Part shown: in pieces, positions 1 through 9,019 of the stretch | Layout: every line of letters begins with the position of its first letter | Position numbering within the stretch: the first letter of the stretch is position 1 | NCBI RefSeq assembly: GCF_009363255.1 | Contig: NZ_CP045318.1 | Span: forward strand, 286,001-350,000 | DNA from: Roseivivax sp. THAF197b | GTDB taxonomy: Bacteria > Pseudomonadota > Alphaproteobacteria > Rhodobacterales > Rhodobacteraceae | Direction: 5' to 3' | DNA: 64,000 bases | The notes under the pieces: model-generated | Told to the model about the DNA's origin: nothing | Databases searched by the model: none | The model's input: the letters and a program-made list of their open reading frames with translations, nothing else | Made by a program: the position numbers and the translations under genes

Positions 1-2
1 AA

Positions 3-272
3 CTCATCCTGATCGCGCATTACTTCAATCAGAAAGCGCTGGAATTCCAGCCGGGACGCGGGCCGAAACCAGCAACGACGCTGTCGCCCCGCGAAGTGGA
101 TGCGATGACGCTGATCGCGGTGGGATATTCGCGCGCGCAGGTCGCCGATACGCTGTCGATCTCGGAATCCACGCTGCGGGTCTATATCGAAAGCGCGCGT
201 TTCAAACTCGGCGCGCTGAATACCACGCATGCGGTCGCGCAGGCCTTGCAACGCGGCCTGATCGTTGTGTGA
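3..272 (+). CDS. LuxR-family transcriptional regulator, C-terminal part (cut by window edge)
   Basis: Only the last 89 codons are present; the reading frame is open from base 3 to the TGA at 270-272. The visible part is a LuxR-type DNA-binding domain: it opens with LSPREVDAMTLIAVGYS, typical of the first helices of GerE/LuxR helix-turn-helix domains, followed by IAxxLSISESTLRVYIESA-like recognition-helix residues and a conserved short C-terminal helix ending AVAQALQRGLIVV. The N-terminal signal-binding domain lies outside the window. It sits 105 bases upstream of an acyl-homoserine-lactone synthase on the same strand, the usual arrangement for a quorum-sensing receptor that responds to the product of the neighbouring synthase. 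That partnership is inferred from position. Confidence 0.9.
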   Translation, partial: LILIAHYFNQKALEFQPGRGPKPATTLSPREVDAMTLIAVGYSRAQVADTLSISESTLRVYIESARFKLGALNTTHAVAQALQRGLIVV

Positions 273-319
273 TCGGAGGCTGCGGGGCGCAGTAAAGATC
301 CGCGCAACGTGCGCTGCGA

Positions 320-333
320 TTAACCACTTTTAA
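320..333 (+). promoter_or_regulatory. Candidate CtrA-type site upstream of luxI
   Basis: TTAACCACTTTTAA contains the near-complete half-site TTAACCA(C) and a second TTAA after a six-base gap. CtrA sites in alphaproteobacteria are TTAA-N7-TTAA or a TTAACCAT half-site, so spacing is one base short and the match is imperfect. It lies about 45 bases before the luxI start codon. Assignment is tentative. Confidence 0.25.
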
Positions 334-352
334 GGCACGGTGCGCGAGGCTT

Positions 353-370
353 TTTCCATCAAGATGGAAA
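353..370 (+). promoter_or_regulatory. Perfect dyad overlapping the luxI ribosome binding site
   Basis: TTTCCATC-AA-GATGGAAA is a perfect inverted repeat with 8-base arms and a two-base centre. The right arm supplies the GGAAA of the ribosome binding sequence GGAAAGGG (366-373), which lies four bases before the ATG at 378. As DNA this could be an operator; as RNA, a two-base loop is too tight, so 6-7 pairs with a 4-6 base loop would form and would bury the ribosome binding site. No canonical lux box was seen between the two genes. Confidence 0.55.
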
Positions 371-377
371 GGGCCAC

Positions 378-1019
378 ATGATGATCCGCTACCTTTATGC
401 TTCCGAACTTTCCCGTTTCCCGCGTCTTGCGCAAAGCATGTTCCGCGATCGCGCCGACCAGTTCCGCACCCGTCTCGGATGGGAGGTCAGCGTCGACGAT
501 GCGGGCGAGGAACGGGATGCATATGACGCGATGAACCCGCTCTATGTGATCTGGGAACGCGCCGATGGCACCCATGGCGGGTCCATGCGGCTGATGCCGA
601 CCACGGGCGATACCATGGTCAATGATCATTTCGGCCATCTGACCGAGGGCGTGCGCATCGAAAGCCCGCTGATCTGGGAATGCACCCGCTTCTGTCTTGC
701 GCGGAATACCGATCCCGGCGCGGCGGCGGCGCTGATGCTGGCAGGCGGCGAGGTCATGCAGGGCTTCGGGGTGGAGCATTACGTGGGTGTCTTCGATGCG
801 CGCATGGTCCGCATCTACAATCGCATCGGTGCCGCCCCGGAGGTGCTTGGAAGCGAAGGCGAGGGGCGGGCGCGCATCTCGGTCGGGCTTTGGTCCTTCA
901 CGCCGGAAGCGCGGGCGCGCGTCGCGGCCTCGGCGGGTATCGATCCCGCGCAATCCCGCGCCTGGTTCGACGCCGCGTTCGGAAAGTCCGACATCCGCAT
1001 CGCTGCCGTCGCGGCCTGA
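378..1019 (+). CDS. luxI: Acyl-homoserine-lactone synthase (LuxI family)
   Basis: The 213-residue product has the length and invariant residues of LuxI synthases, which join an acyl chain from acyl-ACP to S-adenosylmethionine to make an N-acyl-homoserine lactone. The N-terminal block has Arg25, Phe29 and Trp35, followed by acidic residues Asp47 and Asp50, the GSMRLMPT block with Arg71, and the WECTRF block with Glu101 and Arg104. The ATG at 378 follows GGAAAGGG at 366-373; a second ATG directly follows, so the protein starts Met-Met. A partial LuxR gene lies just upstream. The acyl-chain length cannot be told from the sequence. A perfect dyad overlaps the ribosome binding site, suggesting control at that point. 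Confidence 0.95.
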   Translation: MMIRYLYASELSRFPRLAQSMFRDRADQFRTRLGWEVSVDDAGEERDAYDAMNPLYVIWERADGTHGGSMRLMPTTGDTMVNDHFGHLTEGVRIESPLIWECTRFCLARNTDPGAAAALMLAGGEVMQGFGVEHYVGVFDARMVRIYNRIGAAPEVLGSEGEGRARISVGLWSFTPEARARVAASAGIDPAQSRAWFDAAFGKSDIRIAAVAA

Positions 1020-1058
1020 CCTCTGGCGGAGGCTTTGGCGGGCCTGTAGGGTCCGCGC

Positions 1059-2596
1059 ATGAGCTTGCCCGCACTGACATTTTCCGACGACCAGGCCCAG
1101 GCCTATGACCGCGTAGCAGAAATGCTCAAAGAGGCGGGCGTGGACCTTGAGGATGGCCTCTGCCTGCCCGCGAAAGAGGGCAGAAGCCGCGTCATGGCGC
1201 TGCTGGGCAAGGCGGGATCGGGCAAGACGATGCTTCTGGCGGAACTGGCCCGGGCGCTGGGGGATGCGGGCGTTGAGACGGTCTCGGGCGATTACGAAAG
1301 CCGTCGTCGCAAGGAGCGCCGCACGCTGGCGATCCTCGCCCCCACCAACAAGGCCGCGAGCGTTCTGCGCAATCGCGGCGTGCCCGCCACGACCATCCAC
1401 CGCATTCTCTACACGCCGGTCTATGATCCGGAATACGAGAAGATCGCGGAATGGCTGATGGGCAACGGCGAAAAGCCCGAGATCGAAGCGCTGAGCGATG
1501 ACGCGCTCGACCGGGCGTTCGCCTCCTATCAGGGCCATAAATCCGTGCCCGCAGCGCTGGCTGCCGCGGGCCTGCGCGGATCGGATTTCATCACCGGCTG
1601 GAAGCGCCGCGAGGAGCCGCTCGATATCGGCTTCGTCGATGAGGCCTCGATGCTCGATGCACGGCAATTCGAGGACCTCCAGGAGATCTTTCCCAACCTT
1701 CTGCTCTTCGGCGATCCCGCACAGCTCGCGCCGGTGAACCAATCGGGCGCGATGGTCTTCGATGGCCTCAAGGACAGCCAGAAGATGGAGCTCGCGCGCG
1801 TGCACCGTCAGGAGGCCGACAACCCTATCCTCGATCTTGCCCATGCCCTGTCCGATCCGCAGCTGAGCTTTCAGGATTTCGAGCAGATGATCGAGGAGAA
1901 GGCCCGGCAGGATGACCGCGTCGTCTGGGCGCAGCGGGTCGAGGTCGACCTGATGGCGCGCTCGCCGGTTCTGGTCTGGCGGAACGCGACGCGAATCCGG
2001 CTGATCAACGCCTTCCGCTCGGTCTATGGCGCGCCCGAGACCGAGCTTCTGGAAGGCGAGCCGCTTATTTGCGACGGGATCGAATTGCCGCTCAAGCACC
2101 GCAAGAAGCGCCTCGACCTCGAGGCGCGGGGCCTCATCAAGGGGGCGCAGGTGGTCTATCTCGGCCCGGGCAAGAAGCCCGGGTTTTCGCGCCTGCACGT
2201 CATGGGCGCGCCGGAGCCGCGCATCTCGGCGGCGTCCATCGTGAAGATCGAGAAGCCGGACGAGGAAGAGCCGTTCATTCCCTTTGCCGCGCGGATGGGC
2301 GCCACGTTCCTCCATGGCGCGGCGGTCACCATTCACAAGGCGCAAGGGTCGCAATGGGACGCGGTGCAGGTCTTCGCGCCGGATCTCTACGTCGCGGCGA
2401 AGATGGGCCGATCGGAGGCGGGCCAGCCCCTCTGGAAGCGGCTGGCTTACGTCGCAATCACCCGCGCGCAGGACCGGTTGCTCTGGGTGGTGCGCAACCG
2501 GCTGGCCAAGCCTGCATCGCCGCTCAGCGTGGATGATCTGCGGCGCGCCCCGGCGGCCCCGCTGGAATTGAGTGCCGAGGTCGAAGGAGAAGAGAC

Positions 2597-2600
<4 letters not shown>
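1059..2600 (+). CDS. ATP-dependent DNA helicase, RecD/UvrD-like superfamily 1
   Basis: This 513-residue protein is a superfamily 1 helicase. Walker A is GKAGSGKT (residues 50-57), motif Ia is APTNKAA with the downstream TTIHRILY typical of RecD-like proteins, Walker B is VDEASML near residue 195 followed by GDPAQLAPV (motif III), and the C-terminal part carries the UvrD-type VTIHKAQGSQWD and YVAITRAQDRL motifs near residues 428 and 467. It lacks the long N-terminal region of RecD2 and there is no recB/recC nearby, so it is probably a stand-alone repair or replication-associated helicase. It starts 39 bases after luxI. Its stop overlaps the GTG start of the following SDR gene. Exact biological role unknown. 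Confidence 0.88.
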
Positions 2601-3325
<725 letters not shown>

Positions 3326-3523
3326 TCCCAGCCGCGGCGCGGGCTTGAGCCGGGTTTTCGCGTTTTCGGGAAAGGTGAAGCCTGAAGGGCAGCACGTGCA
3401 TCTGCCGGGCTGCGCGTAGGCGGTGGCGGCAGGGATCGATGCGGCAAACAGCCGGAGCTAGTCGCGCAGGGGAAGGCGTCGCATTGGGTTCAAGGCGGGG
3501 CGGATGCCGCCCGCGCGCATGAA

Positions 3524-3555
3524 GCGGTCCTGCCGCGTTGACCTGGCAGGACCGC
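3524..3555. terminator. 11-bp perfect hairpin between convergent genes
   Basis: GCGGTCCTGCC (3524-3534) and GGCAGGACCGC (3545-3555) form an uninterrupted 11-bp stem with a 10-base loop. It lies just past the stop of the leftward reductase gene and about 200 bases past the rightward SDR gene. No T-tract follows on either strand, so it may terminate weakly or act as a 3' end stabiliser. Confidence 0.55.
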
Positions 3556-3582
3556 GCTGAATGCTGGCGGGGGCGTGCCGCC

Positions 3583-4599
3583 TCAGATCCGGACGACCTG
3601 CTTGCCGGTATTGCCACCCTTGAGCATCGCCATGAAAGCGGCGGGGGCGTTTTCCAGCCCTTCGGCCACATCTTCGAGATGGGTGATCTCACCCGAGCTC
3701 ACCTTCGGTCCGACCTCCTTGAGGAAGTCCGGGTAGTGATCCCAGTGATCGAAGATGATGAACCCGTTCACCGACAGCCGTTTCACCAGGATCGACCGCC
3801 AGGCCATGGGCAGGTTGTCGATCTCGCTATCGACGCCGCCATACCACGCCACGGCACCGCAGAGCGGGATGCGGCCATGGGTGTTCATGAGCGGCAGAAC
3901 GGCCTCAAGGAGCTTGCCGCCGACATTCTCCCAATAGATGTCGACGCCGTCCGGTGCGGCCTCGGCGATTGCGGCGCGCAAGGCGCGGGCGTCGTCATGG
4001 GCGCGGTGATCGATGGCGGCGTCGAAGCCGAATGTCTCCGTCGCGATGCGACACTTCTCGGGGCCGCCCGCAATGGCCACCGTGCGCAGACCTGCAAGGC
4101 GCGCGAGCTGCCCGACCATCGCGCCGACAGGGCCGGTCGCGGCCCCCACGACGAGCGTCTCGCCCGCTTTGGGCCGTCCATATTCGTGAAGGCCGCGCCA
4201 GCCCGTGAAGCCCGGCATGCCCAGAACGCCCAGCACCGCCGAGGGCGGCGTGCCGGGATCGAGCTTGCGGCATTCGGCACCCGGGAGGACCGCATGGTCG
4301 GCCCATCCGGTCATGCCGGTGACGGTATCGCCCTCGGCGAAACCCTCCGCCTTCGAGGCGATTACCCGGCCCACACCCTGGCCCGTCATGGTGCCGCCGA
4401 TGGCGACCGGCTCGGCATAGCTTTTGGCGTCATCCATGCGCCCGCGCATGTAGGGATCGAGCGACAGCCACTCGGTGCGGATCAGGATCTCGCCCTGGGC
4501 GAGGTCCGGCAGGGGCTCCGTCTTGAGCGCGAAATCCTCGGGCTGGGGGCTGCCTTCCGGGCGGCGGGCAAGGGCAATGCGGCGGTAGGTATCGGACAT
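3583..4599 (-). CDS. NADP-dependent oxidoreductase, zinc-independent MDR family (CurA / alkenal reductase-like)
   Basis: The 338-residue product belongs to the medium-chain dehydrogenase/reductase superfamily branch that includes leukotriene B4 dehydrogenase, plant alkenal/one oxidoreductases and E. coli CurA. It has the N-terminal RIALARRPEGSPQPEDF block, SLDPYMRGRM with the family's conserved tyrosine, the nucleotide-binding GAATGPVGAMVGQLA near residues 151-165, and the DIYWENVGG segment. The zinc-ligand cysteines of alcohol dehydrogenases are absent. These enzymes reduce the double bond of alpha,beta-unsaturated aldehydes and ketones with NADPH. It is divergent from the acyl-CoA operon that starts at 4702, with about 100 bases between starts. 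The specific substrate is inferred only. Confidence 0.85.
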   Translation of the reverse strand: MSDTYRRIALARRPEGSPQPEDFALKTEPLPDLAQGEILIRTEWLSLDPYMRGRMDDAKSYAEPVAIGGTMTGQGVGRVIASKAEGFAEGDTVTGMTGWADHAVLPGAECRKLDPGTPPSAVLGVLGMPGFTGWRGLHEYGRPKAGETLVVGAATGPVGAMVGQLARLAGLRTVAIAGGPEKCRIATETFGFDAAIDHRAHDDARALRAAIAEAAPDGVDIYWENVGGKLLEAVLPLMNTHGRIPLCGAVAWYGGVDSEIDNLPMAWRSILVKRLSVNGFIIFDHWDHYPDFLKEVGPKVSSGEITHLEDVAEGLENAPAAFMAMLKGGNTGKQVVRI

Positions 4600-4701
4600 T
4601 CTTGCGACTTTCGGATCGAGGGTGGGTTTGCGGTTGCGGAGGACGCGCCTCCTCCGTCACACTGATGGACACGATACGCGCATACGGCAAGGGAGGGCCA
4701 G

Positions 4702-6330
4702 ATGCACGGCATGATGATGAACGAACCGCTCTCGATCATCGAGATATTGCGCTATGCGGCAGGCGCCCATCCCGCGGCGGGGATCGTATCCGTGCGCACC
4801 GAAGGGGACATTCACCGCGAAACCTATGCCGAGGCTTACGCGCGCGCGGGCCAGCTGGCACATGGTCTGGCGAAGCTTGGCATTGGTGCGGGCGACCGGG
4901 TCGCGACACTCGCCTGGAACGGCTACCGGCATTTCGAGCTTTATTACGCCGTCTCGGGCATGGGGGCGGTGTGTCACACGATCAATCCGCGCCTCTCGGC
5001 CGAGCAGATGCTCTACATCATCGGCCATGCCGAAGACCGGGTACTGTGCTTCGATGTGACCTTCACGCCGATCCTCGAGGGGCTGGCCGAGCATCTGCCG
5101 AAGGATCTGATCCTCGTGGCAATGACCGACCGGGCGCATATGCCCGAAAGCGCGCTCGATCTGTTGTGTTTCGAAGAGCTGCTGGAGGACCAGCCGACCG
5201 AGTTCGACTGGCCGCGCCTGCCCGAAGAAAGCGCTGCTGCGCTGTGCTATACCTCCGGCACGACGGGCAATCCCAAGGGCGCGCTCTATTCCCATCGCTC
5301 GACAGTGTTGCACGCGATGACCGTGGCGATCGGCCTGTCGAAATCGCTGACCGAGGGCGCGCGTGTCCTGCCGGTCGTGCCGCTCTTTCACGTCAATGCC
5401 TGGGGTCTGCCCTATGCCGCGCCGCTTTCGGGGGCATCCCTGATCATGCCCGGCGGCAAGCTCGATGGTGCGTCGCTGTTCGACCTGATGGAGGCCGAGA
5501 GCGTCACCTCGGCCTGGGGGGTGCCCACGGTCTGGCAAGGCCTGCGGGCCGAGATCGACAAGCGCGGGCGCAACCCAAATGGCTTCGCGCAGGTGGTGGT
5601 TGGCGGCTCGGCTGCACCCCGCTCGATGATCGAAGGGTTCGAGAAGTCCGGCGTCGAGGTCTGCCATGCCTGGGGCATGACCGAGATGAGCCCCGTGGGC
5701 ACGCACGGGCTCTTGTCCGCCGAGATGAAGGAGCTGCCCTGGGACGCGCAGATGGCGCTCAAGGCCAAGCAGGGCCGACGCCTCTTCGGGGTGGAGTTGA
5801 AGATCGTGGACGAGACGGGCCAGCGCCTGCCACATGACGGAAAGGCGACGGGCGAGCTTTACGTGCGCGGAAATACTGTCGTGTCGGGCTATTTCAACAA
5901 CGCTGAGGCGTCGGAGAAGGCCATCGATGCGGAGGGATGGTTCGGCACGGGCGATGTCGCCTCCATCGACACGCAGGGCTTCCTGACGATCCAGGACCGT
6001 ACGAAGGACCTGATCAAGTCGGGCGGTGAGTGGATTTCATCGATCGACCTTGAAAACATCGTCATGGCCCACCCCAATGTCGCAAGCTGCGCGGTGATCG
6101 CGGTGCCGCATCCGAAATGGGACGAGCGTCCGCTCCTGATCGTGGTGCCCGAGGGCGACGCGCCGGAGCTGTCCGAGCTGCACGACATGATGCTGGAGCA
6201 TGTGGCGAAGTGGCAATTGCCGGATGCCATGGTCTGCGTCGAGGCGTTGCCGCTGACGGCGACGGGCAAGGTGTCGAAGCTGACGCTGCGCCAGAAATTC
6301 AGCGATTACGTCCTGCCCGATGCTGTCTGA
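4702..6330 (+). CDS. Acyl-CoA synthetase (AMP-forming), DmdB / medium-to-long-chain type
   Basis: A 542-residue ANL-superfamily ligase that would activate a carboxylic acid to its CoA thioester using ATP. The P-loop YTSGTTGNPKG is near residues 183-193, followed by YSHRST, the aromatic motif HAWGMTEMSP, the TGDV hinge-region motif (FGTGDVASID) and the C-terminal catalytic lysine in LTATGKVSKL near residue 523. This subfamily includes 3-methylmercaptopropionyl-CoA ligase DmdB and general fatty-acyl-CoA ligases; sequence alone does not separate them. GGGAGG at 4691-4696 supports the ATG at 4702, although in-frame ATGs follow at codons 4-6. It heads a five-gene operon whose reading frames overlap or nearly touch. 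Confidence 0.88.
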   Translation: MHGMMMNEPLSIIEILRYAAGAHPAAGIVSVRTEGDIHRETYAEAYARAGQLAHGLAKLGIGAGDRVATLAWNGYRHFELYYAVSGMGAVCHTINPRLSAEQMLYIIGHAEDRVLCFDVTFTPILEGLAEHLPKDLILVAMTDRAHMPESALDLLCFEELLEDQPTEFDWPRLPEESAAALCYTSGTTGNPKGALYSHRSTVLHAMTVAIGLSKSLTEGARVLPVVPLFHVNAWGLPYAAPLSGASLIMPGGKLDGASLFDLMEAESVTSAWGVPTVWQGLRAEIDKRGRNPNGFAQVVVGGSAAPRSMIEGFEKSGVEVCHAWGMTEMSPVGTHGLLSAEMKELPWDAQMALKAKQGRRLFGVELKIVDETGQRLPHDGKATGELYVRGNTVVSGYFNNAEASEKAIDAEGWFGTGDVASIDTQGFLTIQDRTKDLIKSGGEWISSIDLENIVMAHPNVASCAVIAVPHPKWDERPLLIVVPEGDAPELSELHDMMLEHVAKWQLPDAMVCVEALPLTATGKVSKLTLRQKFSDYVLPDAV

Positions 6331-6769
6331 GGAATTGCGCACCGGCGCGCCGAAGCCCTCGCGCTGGTACGAGATCACGGCAGACCGGGTGCGGGCCTTC
6401 GCCGATGCGACCGAGGATTGGCAGGGTATCCATCTCGGCGACGCGGCGGCGCGCGCGGCAGGCTTCGACGGGCCGGTGGCGCATGGCTACCTCGTCCTGT
6501 CGATGCTGTCGGCCATGGTCTACGACGTCATGCCGGACGATCTGCCGCCGGGCGCCATCTCGGTGAATTACGGCTTCGATCGCGTGCGCTTCATCGCGCC
6601 AACTGCCGTGGGCAGCCGCGTCCGTGGTCTGTTCCAGATCGCCGAGATGCAGGAGCGCGATAGCGGCGTCCTGTTGCGCTGGGACGTGACCGTGGAACGG
6701 GACGGCGAAGAGAAACCCGCGCTGGCCGCGGATTGGCTGACGCTTGTCAGCTGGAAGGAGGAAAGCTGA
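6320..6769 (+). CDS. MaoC-family dehydratase (enoyl-CoA hydratase type)
   Basis: This 149-residue hotdog-fold protein resembles MaoC/R-specific enoyl-CoA hydratases. The segment FADATEDWQGIHLGDAAAR provides the Asp and His that form the catalytic pair in hydratase 2 enzymes, followed by GFDGPVAHGYLVLSML, the usual second half of the MaoC signature. It would hydrate a trans-2-enoyl-CoA. The ATG lies inside the end of the ligase gene (11-base overlap) and its stop overlaps the next start (TGATG), indicating translational coupling within the acyl-CoA operon. Confidence 0.88.
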   Translation: MLSEELRTGAPKPSRWYEITADRVRAFADATEDWQGIHLGDAAARAAGFDGPVAHGYLVLSMLSAMVYDVMPDDLPPGAISVNYGFDRVRFIAPTAVGSRVRGLFQIAEMQERDSGVLLRWDVTVERDGEEKPALAADWLTLVSWKEES

Positions 6770-8001
6770 TGGATCTTGGCATCACCGAGAAGGTCCGCCC
6801 GCTCATCGCGGCCGTGCGCCAGATGGTCGAAGAGGAGATCGCGCCGCTCGACGCGGAATTTCATGCCGAGGTGGGCAAGCATCCCGAGGGCCGGTTTCAT
6901 CACACGGCCCGCCAGCTCGAGATCCTCGACGGTCTGAAGGCCAAGGCGCGGAAGCGGGGGCTCTGGAACTTCTGGCTGACGGACAGCGATCGCGGCTACG
7001 GCCTGACCACCGTAGAATACGCCTACCTTGCCGAGGAGATGGGCAAGGTGCCGATCGCTGCCGAGGTCTTCAACTGCAACGCCCCTGATACCGGCAACAT
7101 GGAAGTGCTGGAACGCTACGGCGAAGACTGGATGAAGGAGCGTTGGCTGGGCCGTCTTCTGGATGGCGAGATCCGTTCGGCCTACGTGATGACGGAACCG
7201 GATATCGCCTCCTCCGACGCCGCACAGCTTGCGTTTGAGGCGCGGCGAGACGGTGACGACTTCGTGCTGAACGGCGAAAAGTGGTGGATCTCGGGGGCGG
7301 GCGATCCGCGCTGCGGGCTTTATATCCTGATGGCCTGCACCGATCCGGAGGCGCCCAAGCACCAGCGCCACACCATGTTTGTCATGGACCCGGACCTCCC
7401 GGGGATCGAGGTGCTGCGCCCGATGAAGGTCTTCGGGGCGGATGACGCGCCGCACGGGCACATGCATCTGCGCTTCACCGATGTGCGGGTGCCTGCGAAG
7501 AATGTCGTGCTGGGCGAGGCCCGCGGCTTCGAGGTGGCGCAGGGCCGCCTCGGACCGGGCCGCATCCATCATTGCATGCGCGCCATCGGGCAGGCCGAGA
7601 AGGCGCTGGAGATGATGTGCCGTCGCGGGCTTGCGCGCGAGGCTTTCGGCAAGCCGCTGGTCGAGCTCGGAGCAAATTACGACATCATCGCCAATGCGCG
7701 GATGGAGATCGAGATGGCGCGGCTTCTCTGCCTCAAGGCGGCCTGGATGATGGACAGCGCAGGCGTGCGCGCGGCGCAGCCCTGGATCTCCAAGATCAAG
7801 GTCGTGGCGCCCCTGATGGCCGGGAAGGTCGTCGACGAGGCGATGCAGCTCCACGGTGCGGAGGGAATCAGCCAGGACACCGATCTTGCGCATATGTGGA
7901 CCCATATCCGCACGCTGCGTTTCGCTGATGGCCCTGATGCGGTGCACCGCCGTCAGGTCGCGCGGGCGGAGCTGAAGAAGTACACGCAGCGGGGCACCTG
8001 A
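6769..8001 (+). CDS. Acyl-CoA dehydrogenase, ACAD10/ACAD11-like
   Basis: The product (410 residues from the ATG at 6769, preceded by AAGGAGGAAA) has the three-domain acyl-CoA dehydrogenase fold. MTEPDIASSDA near residues 141-151 and FADGPDAVH near residues 384-392 match the ACAD10/11 subgroup rather than the MTEPGAGSD of ordinary short- or medium-chain enzymes. In this subgroup the dehydrogenase domain is fused to, or encoded next to, an aminoglycoside-phosphotransferase-like kinase; here the kinase is the next gene, overlapping by one base. Mammalian ACAD11 and the Pseudomonas levulinate pathway use such pairs to remove a 4-hydroxyl via a phosphate. Whether this enzyme does so is inference. 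FAD is the expected cofactor. Confidence 0.9.
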   Translation: MDLGITEKVRPLIAAVRQMVEEEIAPLDAEFHAEVGKHPEGRFHHTARQLEILDGLKAKARKRGLWNFWLTDSDRGYGLTTVEYAYLAEEMGKVPIAAEVFNCNAPDTGNMEVLERYGEDWMKERWLGRLLDGEIRSAYVMTEPDIASSDAAQLAFEARRDGDDFVLNGEKWWISGAGDPRCGLYILMACTDPEAPKHQRHTMFVMDPDLPGIEVLRPMKVFGADDAPHGHMHLRFTDVRVPAKNVVLGEARGFEVAQGRLGPGRIHHCMRAIGQAEKALEMMCRRGLAREAFGKPLVELGANYDIIANARMEIEMARLLCLKAAWMMDSAGVRAAQPWISKIKVVAPLMAGKVVDEAMQLHGAEGISQDTDLAHMWTHIRTLRFADGPDAVHRRQVARAELKKYTQRGT

Positions 8002-9017
8002 TGGCCGAGCTGGACATCACACGGGTCGGGCGCTGGATGGCGGCCAATGTGCCGGGCTATTCGGGCCCGCTCAGTGCCACGAAATTCGACGTGGGGCAGT
8101 CAAACCCGACCTACCGGCTGAATGCGGGATCGGGATCTTACGTGCTGCGCCGGAAACCGCCCGGGACGCTTCTGAAATCCGCTCATGCGGTGGATCGCGA
8201 GTTTCGCGTTCAGAAGGCGCTTTTTGCCACCGATGTTCCGGTGCCGAAGGTGATCGCGCTCTGCGAGGACGAGGATGTCATCGGCTCGATGTTCTATGTC
8301 ATGACCCATGTCACGGGGCGCAATATCGACGATCCGTCCATGCCCGATCTGGTGCCGGGCGAACGCGGCGACCTCATCGCCGAGATGGCCCGCGTTCTGG
8401 CCGCGATCCATGACGTCGATATCGACGCGGTGGGGCTGTCGGATTTCGGCCCGCCGGGGAATTACTACGAACGCCAGCTCGGGCGCTGGACCAAGCAATA
8501 CCGCGCCTCCGAGACCGAGCCCTTGCCCGACATGGACCGGCTGATCGACCGGCTTGGCGCGGAGATGCCCGATGATGACGGGCAGCGCACGCTCGTGCAC
8601 GGCGATTACCGCATCGACAACATGCTATTCGATACCGAGCGGCCGACCTGCACCGCGGTGCTCGATTGGGAGCTGTCCACGCTGGGTCATCCCCTGGCGG
8701 ACCTGGCCGGGGTCATCATGCAATGGCAGATGCCGCCCGGGGCCGAAGGCCGCGGTCTCGCGGGGCTTGATCGCGCCGCGCTGGGCCTGCCCTCGGATGA
8801 GGAGTTCGTGGCGATGTATTGCGCCCATCGCGGCATCGCCCCACCTGCGCGGTTCGGTTATTACGTGGCCTTCGCCTTCTTCCGCATGGCCGCGATCCTG
8901 CAGGGCGTGAAGAAGCGCGCGCTGGACGGCAATGCCTCGAACCCCGAAGCGGGTTTGCGTCTGGGCGCCTATGTGCCACGCTTTGCGGCGCTTGGCCTCG
9001 ATTGGCTGGAGCGCTGA
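8001..9017 (+). CDS. Phosphotransferase family protein (APH fold, ACAD10/11-associated kinase)
   Basis: A 338-residue kinase-like protein with the aminoglycoside phosphotransferase fold. The N-lobe lysine lies in YVLRRKPPG, the catalytic loop is HGDYRIDN starting near residue 200, and the metal-binding loop is VLDWELSTLGHP near residue 220. The spacing and the GHPLADL continuation are typical of the family found with acyl-CoA dehydrogenases, not of antibiotic-resistance enzymes. By analogy with LvaA and the ACAD11 N-terminal domain, it may phosphorylate the hydroxyl of a hydroxyacyl-CoA so that the adjacent dehydrogenase can eliminate phosphate. The start ATG overlaps the previous stop (TGATG). 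Confidence 0.88.
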   Translation: MAELDITRVGRWMAANVPGYSGPLSATKFDVGQSNPTYRLNAGSGSYVLRRKPPGTLLKSAHAVDREFRVQKALFATDVPVPKVIALCEDEDVIGSMFYVMTHVTGRNIDDPSMPDLVPGERGDLIAEMARVLAAIHDVDIDAVGLSDFGPPGNYYERQLGRWTKQYRASETEPLPDMDRLIDRLGAEMPDDDGQRTLVHGDYRIDNMLFDTERPTCTAVLDWELSTLGHPLADLAGVIMQWQMPPGAEGRGLAGLDRAALGLPSDEEFVAMYCAHRGIAPPARFGYYVAFAFFRMAAILQGVKKRALDGNASNPEAGLRLGAYVPRFAALGLDWLER

Positions 9018-9019
9018 GC

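Noticed and set aside
273..352. Canonical lux box upstream of luxI
   Set aside because: No 18-20 base palindrome resembling known lux boxes was found; GCGCA/TGCGC at 302-314 is too short.
8001..9017. Aminoglycoside resistance gene
   Set aside because: The APH fold is shared, but the gene sits in an acyl-CoA operon and its GHPLADL-type motifs match the ACAD-associated kinases.
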